A DNA stretch of 64,000 nt from Streptomyces guryensis (GCF_021261325.1 NZ_JAJSBI010000037.1:23726-87725), one strand, 5' to 3'. Counted from the stretch's first letter, positions 18,246 to 26,916 are shown. A program made the numbers and translations. Notes: generated from the sequence alone by a model not told the origin.

Positions 18246-18302
18246 GGGTCAGACCTTCGGTCGGGGGCAGATCGTGGGGTCGGGGCACGCACGTCGGATG
18301 TG

Positions 18303-18340
18303 GGGCGCGAAGGACCGCTTGGGGGCGGTCCTTCGCGCCC
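18303..18340 (-). terminator. Intercistronic hairpin between binding-protein and permease genes
   Basis: A perfect 16-bp stem (GGGCGCGAAGGACCGC and its complement) with a 6-nt loop. It lies inside the transcription unit, after the binding-protein stop and before the first permease. In comparable importers such structures end part of the transcripts or protect the upstream mRNA, giving excess binding protein over permease. Confidence 0.75.
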
Positions 18341-18410
18341 GGGAGACAGCCGGCTGACCGGGCGCGCAGGGCGGCGGGTCGGGGGCGTGCCCTGCACACC
18401 CGAGGAGGCG

Positions 18411-19715
18411 TCAGCCGACCGCGTTGTCGATGCCCTTCTGCGCGTGGCTCCAGGCGGTGGCGGAACTGGTGCCCTTCTGCTCGACCTCACCGAGGGCATT
18501 GGTGATCTGCTGGTCCACGTCCCTGTCGTGCACGCCGAGCACCTGCACGGGAGAGGTCTGCGCCGCCGTGCCGAACAGCTCACCGATCGGCGCGTTGCTG
18601 AAGTAGGGGTCCTTGACGCCCTGGACTCCGGCGATGGCTCCCAGGTTCGAGGGGAAGCTGCCCTGCTTCTTGAAGAGCTTCTCCTGCTGCGGTGCCGCCG
18701 TCAGCCACTTGATGAAGGCGTACGCCTGCTTCGCGTGCGGCGAGGTCTTGGGGATGGACAGGTAGGAGCCGCCCCAGTTGCCGGAGACTCCGCCCGGCAG
18801 CGGGGCGACGTCCCACGTGCCCTTGCCGGCGGTGCCGGCCTGGCCCTTGATGTAGCCCAGCATCCAGGCGGGGCAGCCGATGGTGGCGAAGGAACCGCTG
18901 CTGAAGGCCTGGTTCCAGGAGGGGGACCACTGGGTGAGCTTGGCGCTCAGCCCGTCCTTGGCGGCCTTGACCGAGGTGTCCCAGGCGCTCTTCACGGCCG
19001 CGTTCTTGTCGTAGACGAGCTTGCCGGAGGCGTCGTAGTAGCGCTCCTTCTGCTGGCCGATCATCAGCGTGTACAGGCTGCTGATGCTGTCCATCCAGTG
19101 GCTCTTGGCACCGGCCTTGGCCTTGTACTGCTCGCCCAGCTTCAGGTAGCCGTCCCAGGTGGCCCACTTCTTGGCCAGCTCGGTCCGGTTGGTGGGCAGC
19201 CCGGCCTTCTTGAACAGGTCGCTGCGGTAGCAGATCGCCTCCGGCCCGACATCGGTGCCCAGGCCCAGCGTCTGGCCGCCGGCCGTGGTGGCGGCCGCCC
19301 ACTTGGCCTTGGAGTAGTCACCCTGGAGGTCCTTGGCGCCCAGCGTGTTCAGGTCCACGAACTTGTCGGACATCTGCTGGGTGACCGAGGCGGTGCGGCC
19401 CACCTCGATGCCCTGAATGTCGGCGAGACCGCCGCCGCCGGCGAGGTGGGTGTTCAGGGCCTTCCAGTAGTCGTTCTCCTGCTCGGTGCTGGTCTCCTTG
19501 ATCGTGACATTCGGGTGGAGCTTCTTGTACTCCTGGTACAGGCCGGCTTCCTTGAAGCCGAAGGTGCCGAACAGGTCGATGGTGAGCGTGACCTTGCCGT
19601 TGTTGTCCGCGGACGATCCGGACGACCCGGATCCGCAGGCAGCGAGCAGGGCACCGGCAAGTGCGACCGCCCCGAGTCTGAGGGTGGCGCGTCTGGCGGC
19701 TCGGGAGATGGGCAT
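18411..19715 (-). CDS. Sugar-binding lipoprotein of ABC importer
   Basis: 434 residues. The ATG at 19715 has GGGAGG 5 nt upstream. The signal ends in a lipobox LAACG (Cys27), so it is anchored outside the membrane. The body is a type of extracellular binding protein for oligosaccharides (TLTIDLFGTFGFKEAG at the start; aromatic-rich later). It is the first gene of an operon with two permeases and GH1. A perfect operator lies 57 nt upstream. The substrate is probably a beta-glucan oligosaccharide, inferred from GH16 and GH1. Confidence 0.9.
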   Translation of the reverse strand: MPISRAARRATLRLGAVALAGALLAACGSGSSGSSADNNGKVTLTIDLFGTFGFKEAGLYQEYKKLHPNVTIKETSTEQENDYWKALNTHLAGGGGLADIQGIEVGRTASVTQQMSDKFVDLNTLGAKDLQGDYSKAKWAAATTAGGQTLGLGTDVGPEAICYRSDLFKKAGLPTNRTELAKKWATWDGYLKLGEQYKAKAGAKSHWMDSISSLYTLMIGQQKERYYDASGKLVYDKNAAVKSAWDTSVKAAKDGLSAKLTQWSPSWNQAFSSGSFATIGCPAWMLGYIKGQAGTAGKGTWDVAPLPGGVSGNWGGSYLSIPKTSPHAKQAYAFIKWLTAAPQQEKLFKKQGSFPSNLGAIAGVQGVKDPYFSNAPIGELFGTAAQTSPVQVLGVHDRDVDQQITNALGEVEQKGTSSATAWSHAQKGIDNAVG

Positions 19716-19771
19716 GGAAGCCTCCCATGGCTTCGGGACGGGATGAGAGACATGTGGTGCGAGCGCAACCA

Positions 19772-19787
19772 TTGAGAGCGCTCTCAA
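19772..19787. promoter_or_regulatory. Perfect LacI-type operator of the importer operon
   Basis: TTGAGAGCGCTCTCAA is a perfect 16-bp palindrome upstream of the binding-protein gene. It is the best match of the set and defines the likely consensus. Confidence 0.78.
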
Positions 19788-20144
19788 GCTGTCCAGGACG
19801 TTGCCGCAGAGGTCCCGCCTGCGTCAAGGGTTGAATTGGTAACGGATTGGATCCAGCCAACCCCCGAGAGGCTGCCGGGACCCCCTGACCAGTCGAGCTG
19901 CGCTTTACGACGGTTCGTGGTGGGCCGGCCTTGAGGCGCCGACCTCGATGTCTGCGCCATGCCGGGGTCCGTACCTGGCCAGCTCCCGGCCTGGCGTGAA
20001 ACAGGCAGGTCCGACACTGGAAGTCGAAGGCGACTGAGCGGATCTTGTCGTCTGAGTGGAGCCACTTCGGTGCCTGTCTCGTCGGTTCAGTCTGACGGTG
20101 TCCGGCGCCGGTGCAAGGTCCGGCTGAAGGCTGCCCTGCTCAGC

Positions 20145-20445
20145 CGGTCGAGGGGCGGACAGACCAGCAAGGTCCACCTCGCCGCCGACCGGAAGTCCCG
20201 TCCGCTGGCGTTGCTGCTGACTGCGGGACAGGCGGCGGACAGTCCGCAGGTCATCCCCGTCCTGAAGAAGGTGCGAGTGCGCGTTCCCGTCGGCCTTCGA
20301 CGTCGTGCTGCCCCGCACCCGGCCCGACGCGGTCGCCGGGGACAAGCCCACTCGTCCCGTGGTGACCGCGCCGACCTACGGAAACGTCACATCAAGGCGC
20401 TACATCGGCCCCGGCATCCTCGCCGAGTGCCTCTCCAGCAAGTCA
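20145..20445 (+). mobile_element. IS5-family transposase fragment
   Basis: Forward frames contain RSRGGQTSKVHLAADRKSRP and LLLTAGQAADSPQ, the DDE-domain segment of Streptomyces IS5-type transposases, then a frameshifted continuation (RTRPDAVAGDK; SRGDRADLRKRHIKA). Both ends are missing and at least one base is lost near 20345. It is dead debris; no inverted repeats were recognised. Confidence 0.75.
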
Positions 20446-20582
20446 GCCGAGCCGGGGAACAGCCCACCGCCGTCGGCCACTGAGCCATGCGAGGGATCGC
20501 CTCCGGCGGCCCTCACATGCTCAGCCGTACACCACGTCCGTGGACGTGACCAACGCTTCACTGATCTGACGGTACCTATTGA

Positions 20583-20879
20583 TCAGGAGTGCTGGTCCCG
20601 GGAGGCTGCGGCTGCGGCCGCCGCCTGTGCTTCCCGCTGCTTCTGCCGGTGATCCGAAGCGCCGTGCGTGTGCTGGTCCCGGGAGGCTGCGGCTGCGGCC
20701 GCCGCCTGTGCCTCTCGCTGCTGCTGCTCTGTCTGACCCACGGAATGCGATGAAGGCGTCGCCGCTTGCGACTGAGACTGAGCCACAAACAGCAGGCCGC
20801 CTGTAGCGAGAGTGCCGACGGTAAAGTTCCTCACGATTTTCTCTGCCTTGCTGGGCTTACGACGCGCTGCGTGACGCAT
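20583..20879 (-). CDS. Small exported protein with Ala/Gln tandem repeats
   Basis: 98 residues from an ATG with GAGGAG 7 nt before it. A basic start and a hydrophobic stretch (FTVGTLATGGLLFVA) look like a signal peptide. The mature part has two near-identical 27-residue-spaced units, QREAQAAAAAAASRDQH, encoded by a DNA repeat at 20589 and 20670. No family is recognised. It is divergent from an ECF sigma gene 192 nt away and could be under its control, which is only a guess. Confidence 0.65.
   Translation of the reverse strand: MRHAARRKPSKAEKIVRNFTVGTLATGGLLFVAQSQSQAATPSSHSVGQTEQQQREAQAAAAAAASRDQHTHGASDHRQKQREAQAAAAAAASRDQHS
20589..20722. repeat. Two in-frame tandem DNA repeats, 81-nt period
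   Basis: A unit beginning GTGCTGGTCCCGGGAGGCTG recurs 81 nt later (20589 and 20670), nearly identical over about 55 nt. It encodes the repeated Ala-rich segment of the small exported protein. Confidence 0.8.
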
Positions 20880-21070
20880 GGAGAACTCCTCATACTGTGT
20901 CGGTCGAGCATGAACAGCCGATAGACGCGCCCCGGGCGGTCTTCCGCGACACCTGACTACGGTGACATGGATCACACCTGTCGGCTGTGCCCCTGGCAGC
21001 CCCGCCATACGTCTCCTCACGGAGGTCGCGACTTGCTGCATAGGTGTCAGCAAATAGCAAAGGAGCAATC

Positions 21071-21574
21071 TTGGACGGCAAAGAAAAGGAGTTCGATGCG
21101 TTCTATATCGCAGCTTTCCCGCGGATCGTTCGACAGGTATACGCGATGACTGGCGATTTACCGGAGGCGCAGGACGTCGTCCAGGAAGCATTTATCAGGG
21201 CCTGGAGTCGGCGCGAAATATTGCCGCTCGATTCATGTTTGGAAGCGTGGATCCGTACAACGGCTTGGCGCCTAGCGGTTTCACGCTTTCGTCGTATACG
21301 TCGCGGACTATATTTGGCGCAGCGTAGCAGCGAGTTGCGAAACCAGGAGGGACCTTCACCTGATCATATTCTACTTGTCGAAGCACTCAGAACCCTCCCC
21401 GCCAAGCACCGTAGAGTGGTTGTTCTTCACCACCTGTGCGACCTCAGTGTTGACCAGATAAGCGCTGAAACCGGTTGGCCTGCCGGTAGCATCAGAGCTT
21501 GGCTGGTCCGCGGACGCAATTCGCTCGCCAAGTGTCTATCGACCCTTCCGGGGAAGGAGGATGATCGTGTCTAG
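21071..21574 (+). CDS. ECF sigma factor
   Basis: 167 residues from a TTG start with AAAGGAG 5 nt before it. Region 2 is clear (FDAFYIAAFPRIVRQVYAMT, then AQDVVQEAFIRAWSR) and so is region 4 (LPAKHRRVVVLHHLCDLSVDQISAETGWPAGSIRAWLVRGR). The gene is visibly richer in A/T than its surroundings, which suggests separate acquisition. Its stop overlaps the start of the next gene by 8 nt, so the two are made together; the partner is a probable membrane-bound regulator. Confidence 0.85.
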   Translation: MDGKEKEFDAFYIAAFPRIVRQVYAMTGDLPEAQDVVQEAFIRAWSRREILPLDSCLEAWIRTTAWRLAVSRFRRIRRGLYLAQRSSELRNQEGPSPDHILLVEALRTLPAKHRRVVVLHHLCDLSVDQISAETGWPAGSIRAWLVRGRNSLAKCLSTLPGKEDDRV

Positions 21575-22160
21575 CGAGGAAGGCATCAGCAATTGGATCA
21601 ATGAGCAGGCGGATCAACTCGCCGAAGTTCGAGTAACTCCAAGCATGCTTGGACATGAGGTGCGGCAGCAGGCTGTACGACGACGCAGGCGGAGGGCGGT
21701 TCTAGTAACTACGACAGCGATTGTCGCAGTATCGGCGACTTTGGTCCTCGGCAGGCCGCTTGCACCTCAATCGCGAGACACACAACCTCCCACTTCAGCC
21801 GATGTGCGTACAGCACAAGCAGCTCGCGCGCGACTACAGTTTTATTACTCGAAACTGCCGCATCTCCTTACATCAGCGAACCCATCAGTTTCAACGGTGG
21901 ACCTGATGAGAACCTATTTGACCATCGAGGCCCAAGCGCATGCAGCCGCACAAAAAGGGACCGGGGGTTCCGAATTTGGTGCAGTGTGCGGGAAGGTAGA
22001 CAAGGAGACCACGTTCGGCGTAGGTGGAATGCGCCGAATTGGAAGGTCCACGTTGCGTTTTCATGTCACAACCAACGCGGGACCGCAACCAGTTGATGTC
22101 GATGTTGACGCTCGCAGTCTAAAAATCACAAACTGGGTTTGTTCGCCTGTCGGTGGGTGA
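21567..22160 (+). CDS. Membrane protein paired with ECF sigma factor, possible anti-sigma
   Basis: 197 residues from the GTG at 21567, 6 nt after GGAGG; an ATG at 21561 sits directly on the GGAGG and is unlikely. A basic cytoplasmic N-terminus (about 45 residues) precedes one membrane helix (AVLVTTTAIVAVSATLVLG) and an extracytoplasmic domain with two cysteines. No zinc-finger anti-sigma motif is seen. Overlap with the sigma gene suggests it controls that factor. It is equally A/T-rich. Immediately after it lies IS630 debris. Confidence 0.7.
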   Translation: MSSEEGISNWINEQADQLAEVRVTPSMLGHEVRQQAVRRRRRRAVLVTTTAIVAVSATLVLGRPLAPQSRDTQPPTSADVRTAQAARARLQFYYSKLPHLLTSANPSVSTVDLMRTYLTIEAQAHAAAQKGTGGSEFGAVCGKVDKETTFGVGGMRRIGRSTLRFHVTTNAGPQPVDVDVDARSLKITNWVCSPVGG

Positions 22161-22194
22161 TGGCGTCCTGTCGAATGCACCACGCGGGACGCCA

Positions 22195-22670
22195 TCCACC
22201 CCGGAGAAGACGTGGGGCTACGGCGCCTTACGCGTCCGCGACGGTCAAGCGGTCACGATGACCGCCACCTCCCGCAACAGCGCCTTCTACCGGCAGTTCC
22301 TCCAATTGGTCGTGGAAGCCAACCGCCGGGGACATCTACGTGGTCATGGACAACCTGTCCTCGCACAACAGCCTGTCCACGCGCACCTGGCTCGAGGACC
22401 ACCCAAGCATCAAGCACGTCTTCATCCCGGTCGGCGCCTGCTGGCTCAACCTCCAAGAAGGCTGGTGGCGCATCTTCCGCACCGCCCTGGCCGGTCGCTC
22501 CTTCGGCGACCGCGACGACGTCATCCACGCAACCGGCGTCGCCACCGATCAGCAGCCGCGGCCTGCCCTGCGCGGTCAGCAACCTCGCCGCCCACGACCT
22601 GCTCGCCGCATTCGTCGACGACAAGGCCATGTGGACGAAACCCCAGCCAGCGCGGCGGTCACCGTAGTCA
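22195..22670 (+). mobile_element. IS630-family transposase fragment (C-terminal part)
   Basis: One frame gives WGYGALRVRDGQ and NSAFYRQFLQLVVEANR. After a shift near 22325 another gives GDIYVVMDNLSSHNS, HPSIKHVFIPVGACWLNLQEGWWRIF and ALAGRSF, the DDE_3 core with catalytic Asp and Glu. It lacks the N-terminus and is frameshifted, so it is inactive. Confidence 0.82.
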
Positions 22671-22707
22671 CGACAGAGTGCCCATCCTCGCGACACCATG
22701 CACACCA

Positions 22708-22736
22708 GGCCCCACTGGACAAGGTCCAGTGGGGCC
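22708..22736. terminator. Perfect 13-bp hairpin at an IS junction
   Basis: GGCCCCACTGGAC, a 3-nt loop AAG, then its exact complement. It sits between the IS630 and IS701 fragments and could act as a bidirectional transcription stop. No T run is present. Confidence 0.5.
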
Positions 22737-22829
22737 CGCAAGTTGGTGCCCAGCCGCATCGGCAGTGTCGCCGTCATCGTCAAAACGAACGTCGGGCACC
22801 GCTCGGACAGGAAGAACTGCAGCCGCTGC

Positions 22830-23017
22830 ACTCCTGGCATCCCGCGCCGGTCACCGGCTGCGCCCGGCCGGGCAGATGATCGTCTCGTTCCGCTCCCGCG
22901 GCGCCGGCAGGTCAGATACTCACGTCGCTGTGCCAGGCTGAAGGACAGGTCGTCGAACCGGGCCGCGTACTCCTCCAACAGCCCCGGCGCGGGCGGATAC
23001 GGACGGCGAGCAGTCAT
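22830..23017 (-). mobile_element. IS701-family transposase 5' fragment
   Basis: Reverse strand: MTARRPYPPAPG, LEEYAARFDDL, SLAQRREYLT, then in a neighbouring stretch PGVQRLQFFLSE, all from the N-terminal region of IS701-type transposases. About 60 residues survive with an internal deletion. A second, shorter copy of the same N-terminus lies at 45533 on the other strand. Confidence 0.75.
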
Positions 23018-23108
23018 CTCCAGCCCCCAGCAGGGCAATTGACTCCTGCCACCGGCCCACGACCAACCCAACCTGCCGTCAACCCACACCACTGCCAGAT
23101 GTAACGAA

Positions 23109-23936
23109 CTACCGGTAAGAAGTGTGGATGGAACAGTAACCGGGGTTGAACAGCACCACAGTGCCGGCCCGGGCATCGAGGTAGTACCAGACGCCGGTGT
23201 CGCTGCGGCTGCTGCGCTGATCGTCGACTCGCCAGCGGTCCAGGCCGGTCTCCCGCAGGCTGCTCTGCGCCGCGGCGTGCACGGAGGCGTAGGACGCGCA
23301 GGGGGCATACGGTTTGCCGCGGGACGCCGCGCCTAGGCGGGCGTCGATTCGGTGCTGCAACTGGCTGACCTGGAGGAGGGTTGCCCCCGCGTAGATCGGG
23401 CCGTCCGGAGGTCGTACCAGGCCCAGGACCCCGCAGGCCTGTGCGTCGGTCAGGTCGGCGGGGCGCGGGTAGACGGTGATCAAGCCGCTGCTGGCCTCTG
23501 CGACGCAGGCCACCAGATGCGCAGGGGCGCTCCGGGGCGACATGCCGCCCGTGGATTGCTGCCCGACGGACTTGGGCCATTGGGCACGGCAGGCTTCTTC
23601 CGGCGTGGCCGCGTCGCCGAGGTCGGTGACGAACCCGGGTGAATGGAAGAACGAGAAGTCGGTGGCGCACAGGATCGAGGTGACCGGCGCGGGGGGAGCG
23701 GGTTTACGGGCGACGACGGCAAGCGCGGCCGTGCCGCCGACGACTGCGAGAGTCGAGGCCAGGATGGCGACCCGCCAGGTCGGCCGCCTGCGTTTGCCCC
23801 CCGGCCGGTCGAGCGCGTGCTGGGCACTGTCGAGGATGTGCTCCAGGCCGGTTTGCTTCCTTCCCGCATCGGAAATGACGCTGCGGGCGGGGTCGGCGTC
23901 CTGCATCAGGGTCCGCACCTGCTCAGTCATGCGCAT
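23109..23936 (-). CDS. Membrane protein paired with ECF sigma factor
   Basis: 275 residues from an ATG with AGGGAG upstream; its start overlaps the end of the sigma gene by 10 nt. The cytoplasmic N-terminus is about 50 residues, then a basic patch and one membrane helix (WRVAILASTLAVVGGTAALAVVA). The extracytoplasmic part of about 195 residues has several cysteines (CATDF, EEACRAQW, LVACVAEA, AQACGVLG, PCASYAS, GYCS), likely forming disulfides. No family is recognised. Probably the regulator or sensor for the adjacent sigma factor. Confidence 0.75.
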   Translation of the reverse strand: MRMTEQVRTLMQDADPARSVISDAGRKQTGLEHILDSAQHALDRPGGKRRRPTWRVAILASTLAVVGGTAALAVVARKPAPPAPVTSILCATDFSFFHSPGFVTDLGDAATPEEACRAQWPKSVGQQSTGGMSPRSAPAHLVACVAEASSGLITVYPRPADLTDAQACGVLGLVRPPDGPIYAGATLLQVSQLQHRIDARLGAASRGKPYAPCASYASVHAAAQSSLRETGLDRWRVDDQRSSRSDTGVWYYLDARAGTVVLFNPGYCSIHTSYR

Positions 23937-24475
23937 CGGGCATCTCCCTTCACTACGGCGTTGGCCAGATCAGACGTGTGTTCCGCGTCCTGCTGAGACA
24001 GGGCCTGGTGAAGTCGCCTGCGTGCGCGGTGCAAACGCACCGCGCACGCCGCGGCCGTACAGCCGAGCACCTTCGCGGCGTCGCGCACGGACAGCCCCTC
24101 CCATCCGATCAACGCGAGAAGTTCCCGGTCCGCCTCGCTCAGTCCCTGCCAGGCCCGGTGCACCCGGTGACGGGCAGTCACCTGCTCGGCGACATCCCGG
24201 GACACAAGAACCGCATCCGCCATTGGGCCGGGCAGCTCCTCGCTCCTGTTCTGCTCGCGCAGATGGTTCGCCACGACCTTCCGGGCCACCCCGTACAGCC
24301 ACGGAAGCGGCTGCTGCGCCGGCACCTCTCCCATCCGCCGCCAGGCCACCATGAACACCTCGGCCGTGACATCGGCTGCCGCGTCGGCGCCTGTTCGCCG
24401 CCAGGCGTAGCGCAGCACCCGGTCATAATGCTCGGCATACATCACCCGGAACTGATCCGGATCCGGTGTAGCCAC
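23927..24475 (-). CDS. ECF sigma factor
   Basis: 182 residues from a GTG with GGAAGGAGA upstream (VATPDPDQFRVMYAEHYDRV). Region 2 includes DVTAEVFMVAWRR and LPWLYGVARKVVANHLRE. Region 4 is LSEADRELLALIGWEGLSVRDAAKVLGCTAAACAVRLHRARRRL. Its 3' end overlaps the membrane-protein gene, so a sigma/regulator operon is likely. Confidence 0.9.
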   Translation of the reverse strand: MATPDPDQFRVMYAEHYDRVLRYAWRRTGADAAADVTAEVFMVAWRRMGEVPAQQPLPWLYGVARKVVANHLREQNRSEELPGPMADAVLVSRDVAEQVTARHRVHRAWQGLSEADRELLALIGWEGLSVRDAAKVLGCTAAACAVRLHRARRRLHQALSQQDAEHTSDLANAVVKGDARCA

Positions 24476-24530
24476 AAGCTCTCCTTCCCTGGGCCCCCAC
24501 ACCCTCTCTATGTCGGCGAGGGGCGGATCC

Positions 24531-25025
24531 TTACAGGCGTGAGCGAGTCGATGCGACGGCCGCCACCAGAAATCCCTTCCTCTCGGCGAACGCCAGGAAC
24601 TCAGCCCTCTGCTGATCGGTGAACGCCTCCTTGGGCAGGATGAGGGCCTGATGTGTGGACAGCTTCAGCAACCAGGCGTCGCGATGGTCGACAACACGTT
24701 GGACAGCTGCCCACCGCCAGTTGCTGCTCCGGTCGGGAAGTGACAACCGGAGGCTGTCCTCCGTCAGTTCGGCGGTCATGCGGCTTCGCCGGATGTACCG
24801 CACTCCCAGCCTTGCTCTCCATTCGAGAGTCAGCCCGAGGATCACGGGTGTCGAGATCATCAAGGCGATCGAGACGACGCCGTGCAGCCCACCCGTCACG
24901 GAGACGATGAGCACGTCTCCGACAACCGACACACAGGTGAGTTTCAAGAACAAGGGCCGCACCAGGTAGCGCGAGATCCGCAGCGTACGCCGCGGATCCG
25001 GCTCAATGACGAGTGTGATGTCCAA
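24531..25025 (-). CDS. YcxB-like membrane protein
   Basis: 164 residues. Two membrane helices lie near the N-terminus (VRPLFLKLTCVSVVGDVLIVSV and VVSIALMISTPVILGL). The C-terminal half has the YcxB-like pattern (SNWRWAAVQRVVDHRDAWLLKL, then ALILPKEAF, then FAERKGF). The family function is unknown. It is on the same strand as the ECF pair, 55 nt upstream of the sigma start, and may be cotranscribed. Confidence 0.7.
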   Translation of the reverse strand: MDITLVIEPDPRRTLRISRYLVRPLFLKLTCVSVVGDVLIVSVTGGLHGVVSIALMISTPVILGLTLEWRARLGVRYIRRSRMTAELTEDSLRLSLPDRSSNWRWAAVQRVVDHRDAWLLKLSTHQALILPKEAFTDQQRAEFLAFAERKGFLVAAVASTRSRL

Positions 25026-25388
25026 GCGGTCCTCCCGCGGAAGCCCGAGAATGTCCGAAGAGCTGACGAACCGGCCCCAGTGTTCGGCGGCCTCAGTCAG
25101 GCCGGGCTCCGTCCGCGTCCGCCTGGAGCAGGGCCCACGGAGCGGCTGCCGGGCTTCCCCTGACGAGGGAGCAATCCGGGCTCGTCCCAGTGGCCGGCTG
25201 ACTCTTAGGAGATTCGGTTTTCAGCGTGCTCAATCGATCCCCACCAGGGTCGGCAGGGCGGAGGCCGACGAACGGTGCAGCGACTCTCGCTGACACCGCT
25301 CCGACTCTGTCACGGCAGGGATCGGCTGCCTTTGTCGCTTACTGACAGATGTTTGAACGTGTGCGCCTGGCCGCTCAAGATGCGGTGA
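25026..25388. other. Intergenic region, no gene recognised
   Basis: These 363 nt between the YcxB-like gene and the AraC regulator contain no coding signal I can support. No strong hairpin or repeat was noticed. Confidence 0.4.
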
Positions 25389-26432
25389 TCACGCGTGGTC
25401 GGCGCACTGGCAGGTGTGGCCGGCAGCCGCCCCTCCCCAGGCCGGGTTGACACCATCGGGCTGGCCGGCGACGTGGTGCAGTGCACGCCAGGCACCAGGT
25501 GTGATGCCGTAAGCCGCCTTGAACGCCCTGGACAGGTGGGCGCCATCGGCGAAGCACCACCGTCGGGCGATCGCGCCGATGGGCTGACCGGCCAGGCTGG
25601 GCGTGGTCAGATCGCGGCGGCAGCGCTCCAGGCGGCGTTGCCGCATCCAGCCCGCCACGGTGAGCCCGTGCTGCTCGAACAGCCGGTGCAGGGTCCGGGC
25701 ACCGATGTGGTGGGCGGCGGCGATCGTGGCCGGGGACAGGTCGGCATCGCCGAGCCGCTGGTCGACGAATGACTGGATCCGGACCATCAGCAGGCGCCGC
25801 TCGGCGTCGCGGGTCGGCTCCCCCGGAGCGTCCGAGACGTGGGCCACGAGCAGACCGACCAGGTCCGTGAGGACCCCGGACAGTTGTACCGCCTCCGCAG
25901 GGGAATAGTGCTCCGTGTCATCTGCCATCCGGGTGACCGTCGCCCTGAGCAGCGAGGGGATGCCGACTTCTCCGGAGATCCGTACCGCGGTCACACGTGC
26001 GGCCCTGTCCGGTGGGACGGGAACGAGGCTTCGCGGCAAGTCCACCATCAGCAACCGAGCGGGACCGGCCTCGACGCCGCGCCAGCCTCCCAGCGGCCGA
26101 GAGGTGTCATACAAGGCCATGTCCCCAGAACCCAGGGTGGCTTCGCGTCCGCCCTGGCACACTCCGGTGTGTCCGCGCAGGCCGAGGAGCAGACGATAGC
26201 CCTCCGGATCGGACTGCCGAATCAGACGGGGACCTCGTCGCACCTCCATGGAGATCGGGCCCAGAGCGGTGAAATCCGTGACGGCGATGGCGCCGAAGGA
26301 GGTCATCCGCACTCTCGCGGCGAAGTCGGCGATGTCGCTGCGCACGTCGATGGGCTCGGGCACGTGACGGGTGGCCTCCTGAAAGTAGGCGAAACGTTCC
26401 TCGGGCGGAAGATGCTCGGTGGTCAGCAACAC
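25389..26432 (-). CDS. AraC-family regulator
   Basis: 347 residues from a GTG start (VLLTTEHLPPEERFAYF) with AGGAG 8 nt upstream; the longer frame before it lacks a ribosome site. The N-terminal half is the AraC-binding-like beta-barrel domain (TSFGAIAVTDFTAL, GDMALYDTSRP). The C-terminal two-helix-turn-helix domain is intact (LSPATIAAAHHIGARTLHRLFEQHG, IGAIARRWCFADGAHLSRAFKAAYGITPG). It resembles the many NitR/FeaR-like regulators of Streptomyces. No neighbouring target gene survives; IS debris follows upstream. Confidence 0.88.
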   Translation of the reverse strand: MLLTTEHLPPEERFAYFQEATRHVPEPIDVRSDIADFAARVRMTSFGAIAVTDFTALGPISMEVRRGPRLIRQSDPEGYRLLLGLRGHTGVCQGGREATLGSGDMALYDTSRPLGGWRGVEAGPARLLMVDLPRSLVPVPPDRAARVTAVRISGEVGIPSLLRATVTRMADDTEHYSPAEAVQLSGVLTDLVGLLVAHVSDAPGEPTRDAERRLLMVRIQSFVDQRLGDADLSPATIAAAHHIGARTLHRLFEQHGLTVAGWMRQRRLERCRRDLTTPSLAGQPIGAIARRWCFADGAHLSRAFKAAYGITPGAWRALHHVAGQPDGVNPAWGGAAAGHTCQCADHA

Positions 26433-26621
26433 GTGCAGTACTCCTGGAGAGACAACGCCGGGCGAACACCGTGGCCTTCGCCGCACCGTTGACAGCGTCA
26501 CGGGCTCACGGCACTTCAGGTAGTCGCATCCACAAGAGGAAACCGGGAGAAGCAGCGGCGATCCACGGACGCCGCCTCAGTCACCCCGATCTCTTCGGTG
26601 GAGGCGTCACCTCATTATTGC

Positions 26622-26635
26622 TGAGAGCGCTCCCA
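26622..26635. promoter_or_regulatory. Orphan LacI-type operator
   Basis: TGAGAGCGCTCCCA, one base from the classical CebR palindrome. It lies 190 nt upstream of the AraC start and just before transposon debris. On the plus side the gene it may once have controlled is gone. Confidence 0.5.
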
Positions 26636-26739
26636 AAGAGACGAACAGGCACAGCGACAGACGTTCCGTCGAGCATCGGGCTGGGGCACCGGACGCCCGA
26701 CCTCCCCGCCGTCGCTTCTTCGCGCTCCGTGCTGCACCC

Positions 26740-26882
26740 GTTGACCCTGGGCGCGGACCTGCGCGAGCGCGGGATCGGACTGCACGTCATCGAGCAGGGC
26801 ATCGACACGTCCACCATGGAGGGGACGGCGATGTTCGGGATGCTCTCTGTACTCGCCGAGCTCCTGATGCTGACGGAAATCC
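26740..26882 (+). mobile_element. Serine recombinase (resolvase) fragment
   Basis: LGADLRERGIGLHVIEQGIDTSTMEGTAMFGMLSVLAEL matches the middle of Tn3-type resolvases. The catalytic serine region and the C-terminal DNA-binding domain are absent. It is truncated on both sides. Confidence 0.8.
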
Positions 26883-26916
26883 CCCGTCGAGCGCGACCAC
26901 CTGATCCGCCGCCTCG

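Noticed and set aside
17586..19775. 729-residue frame opposite the importer genes
   Set aside because: Antisense shadow spanning two real genes and the hairpin between them.
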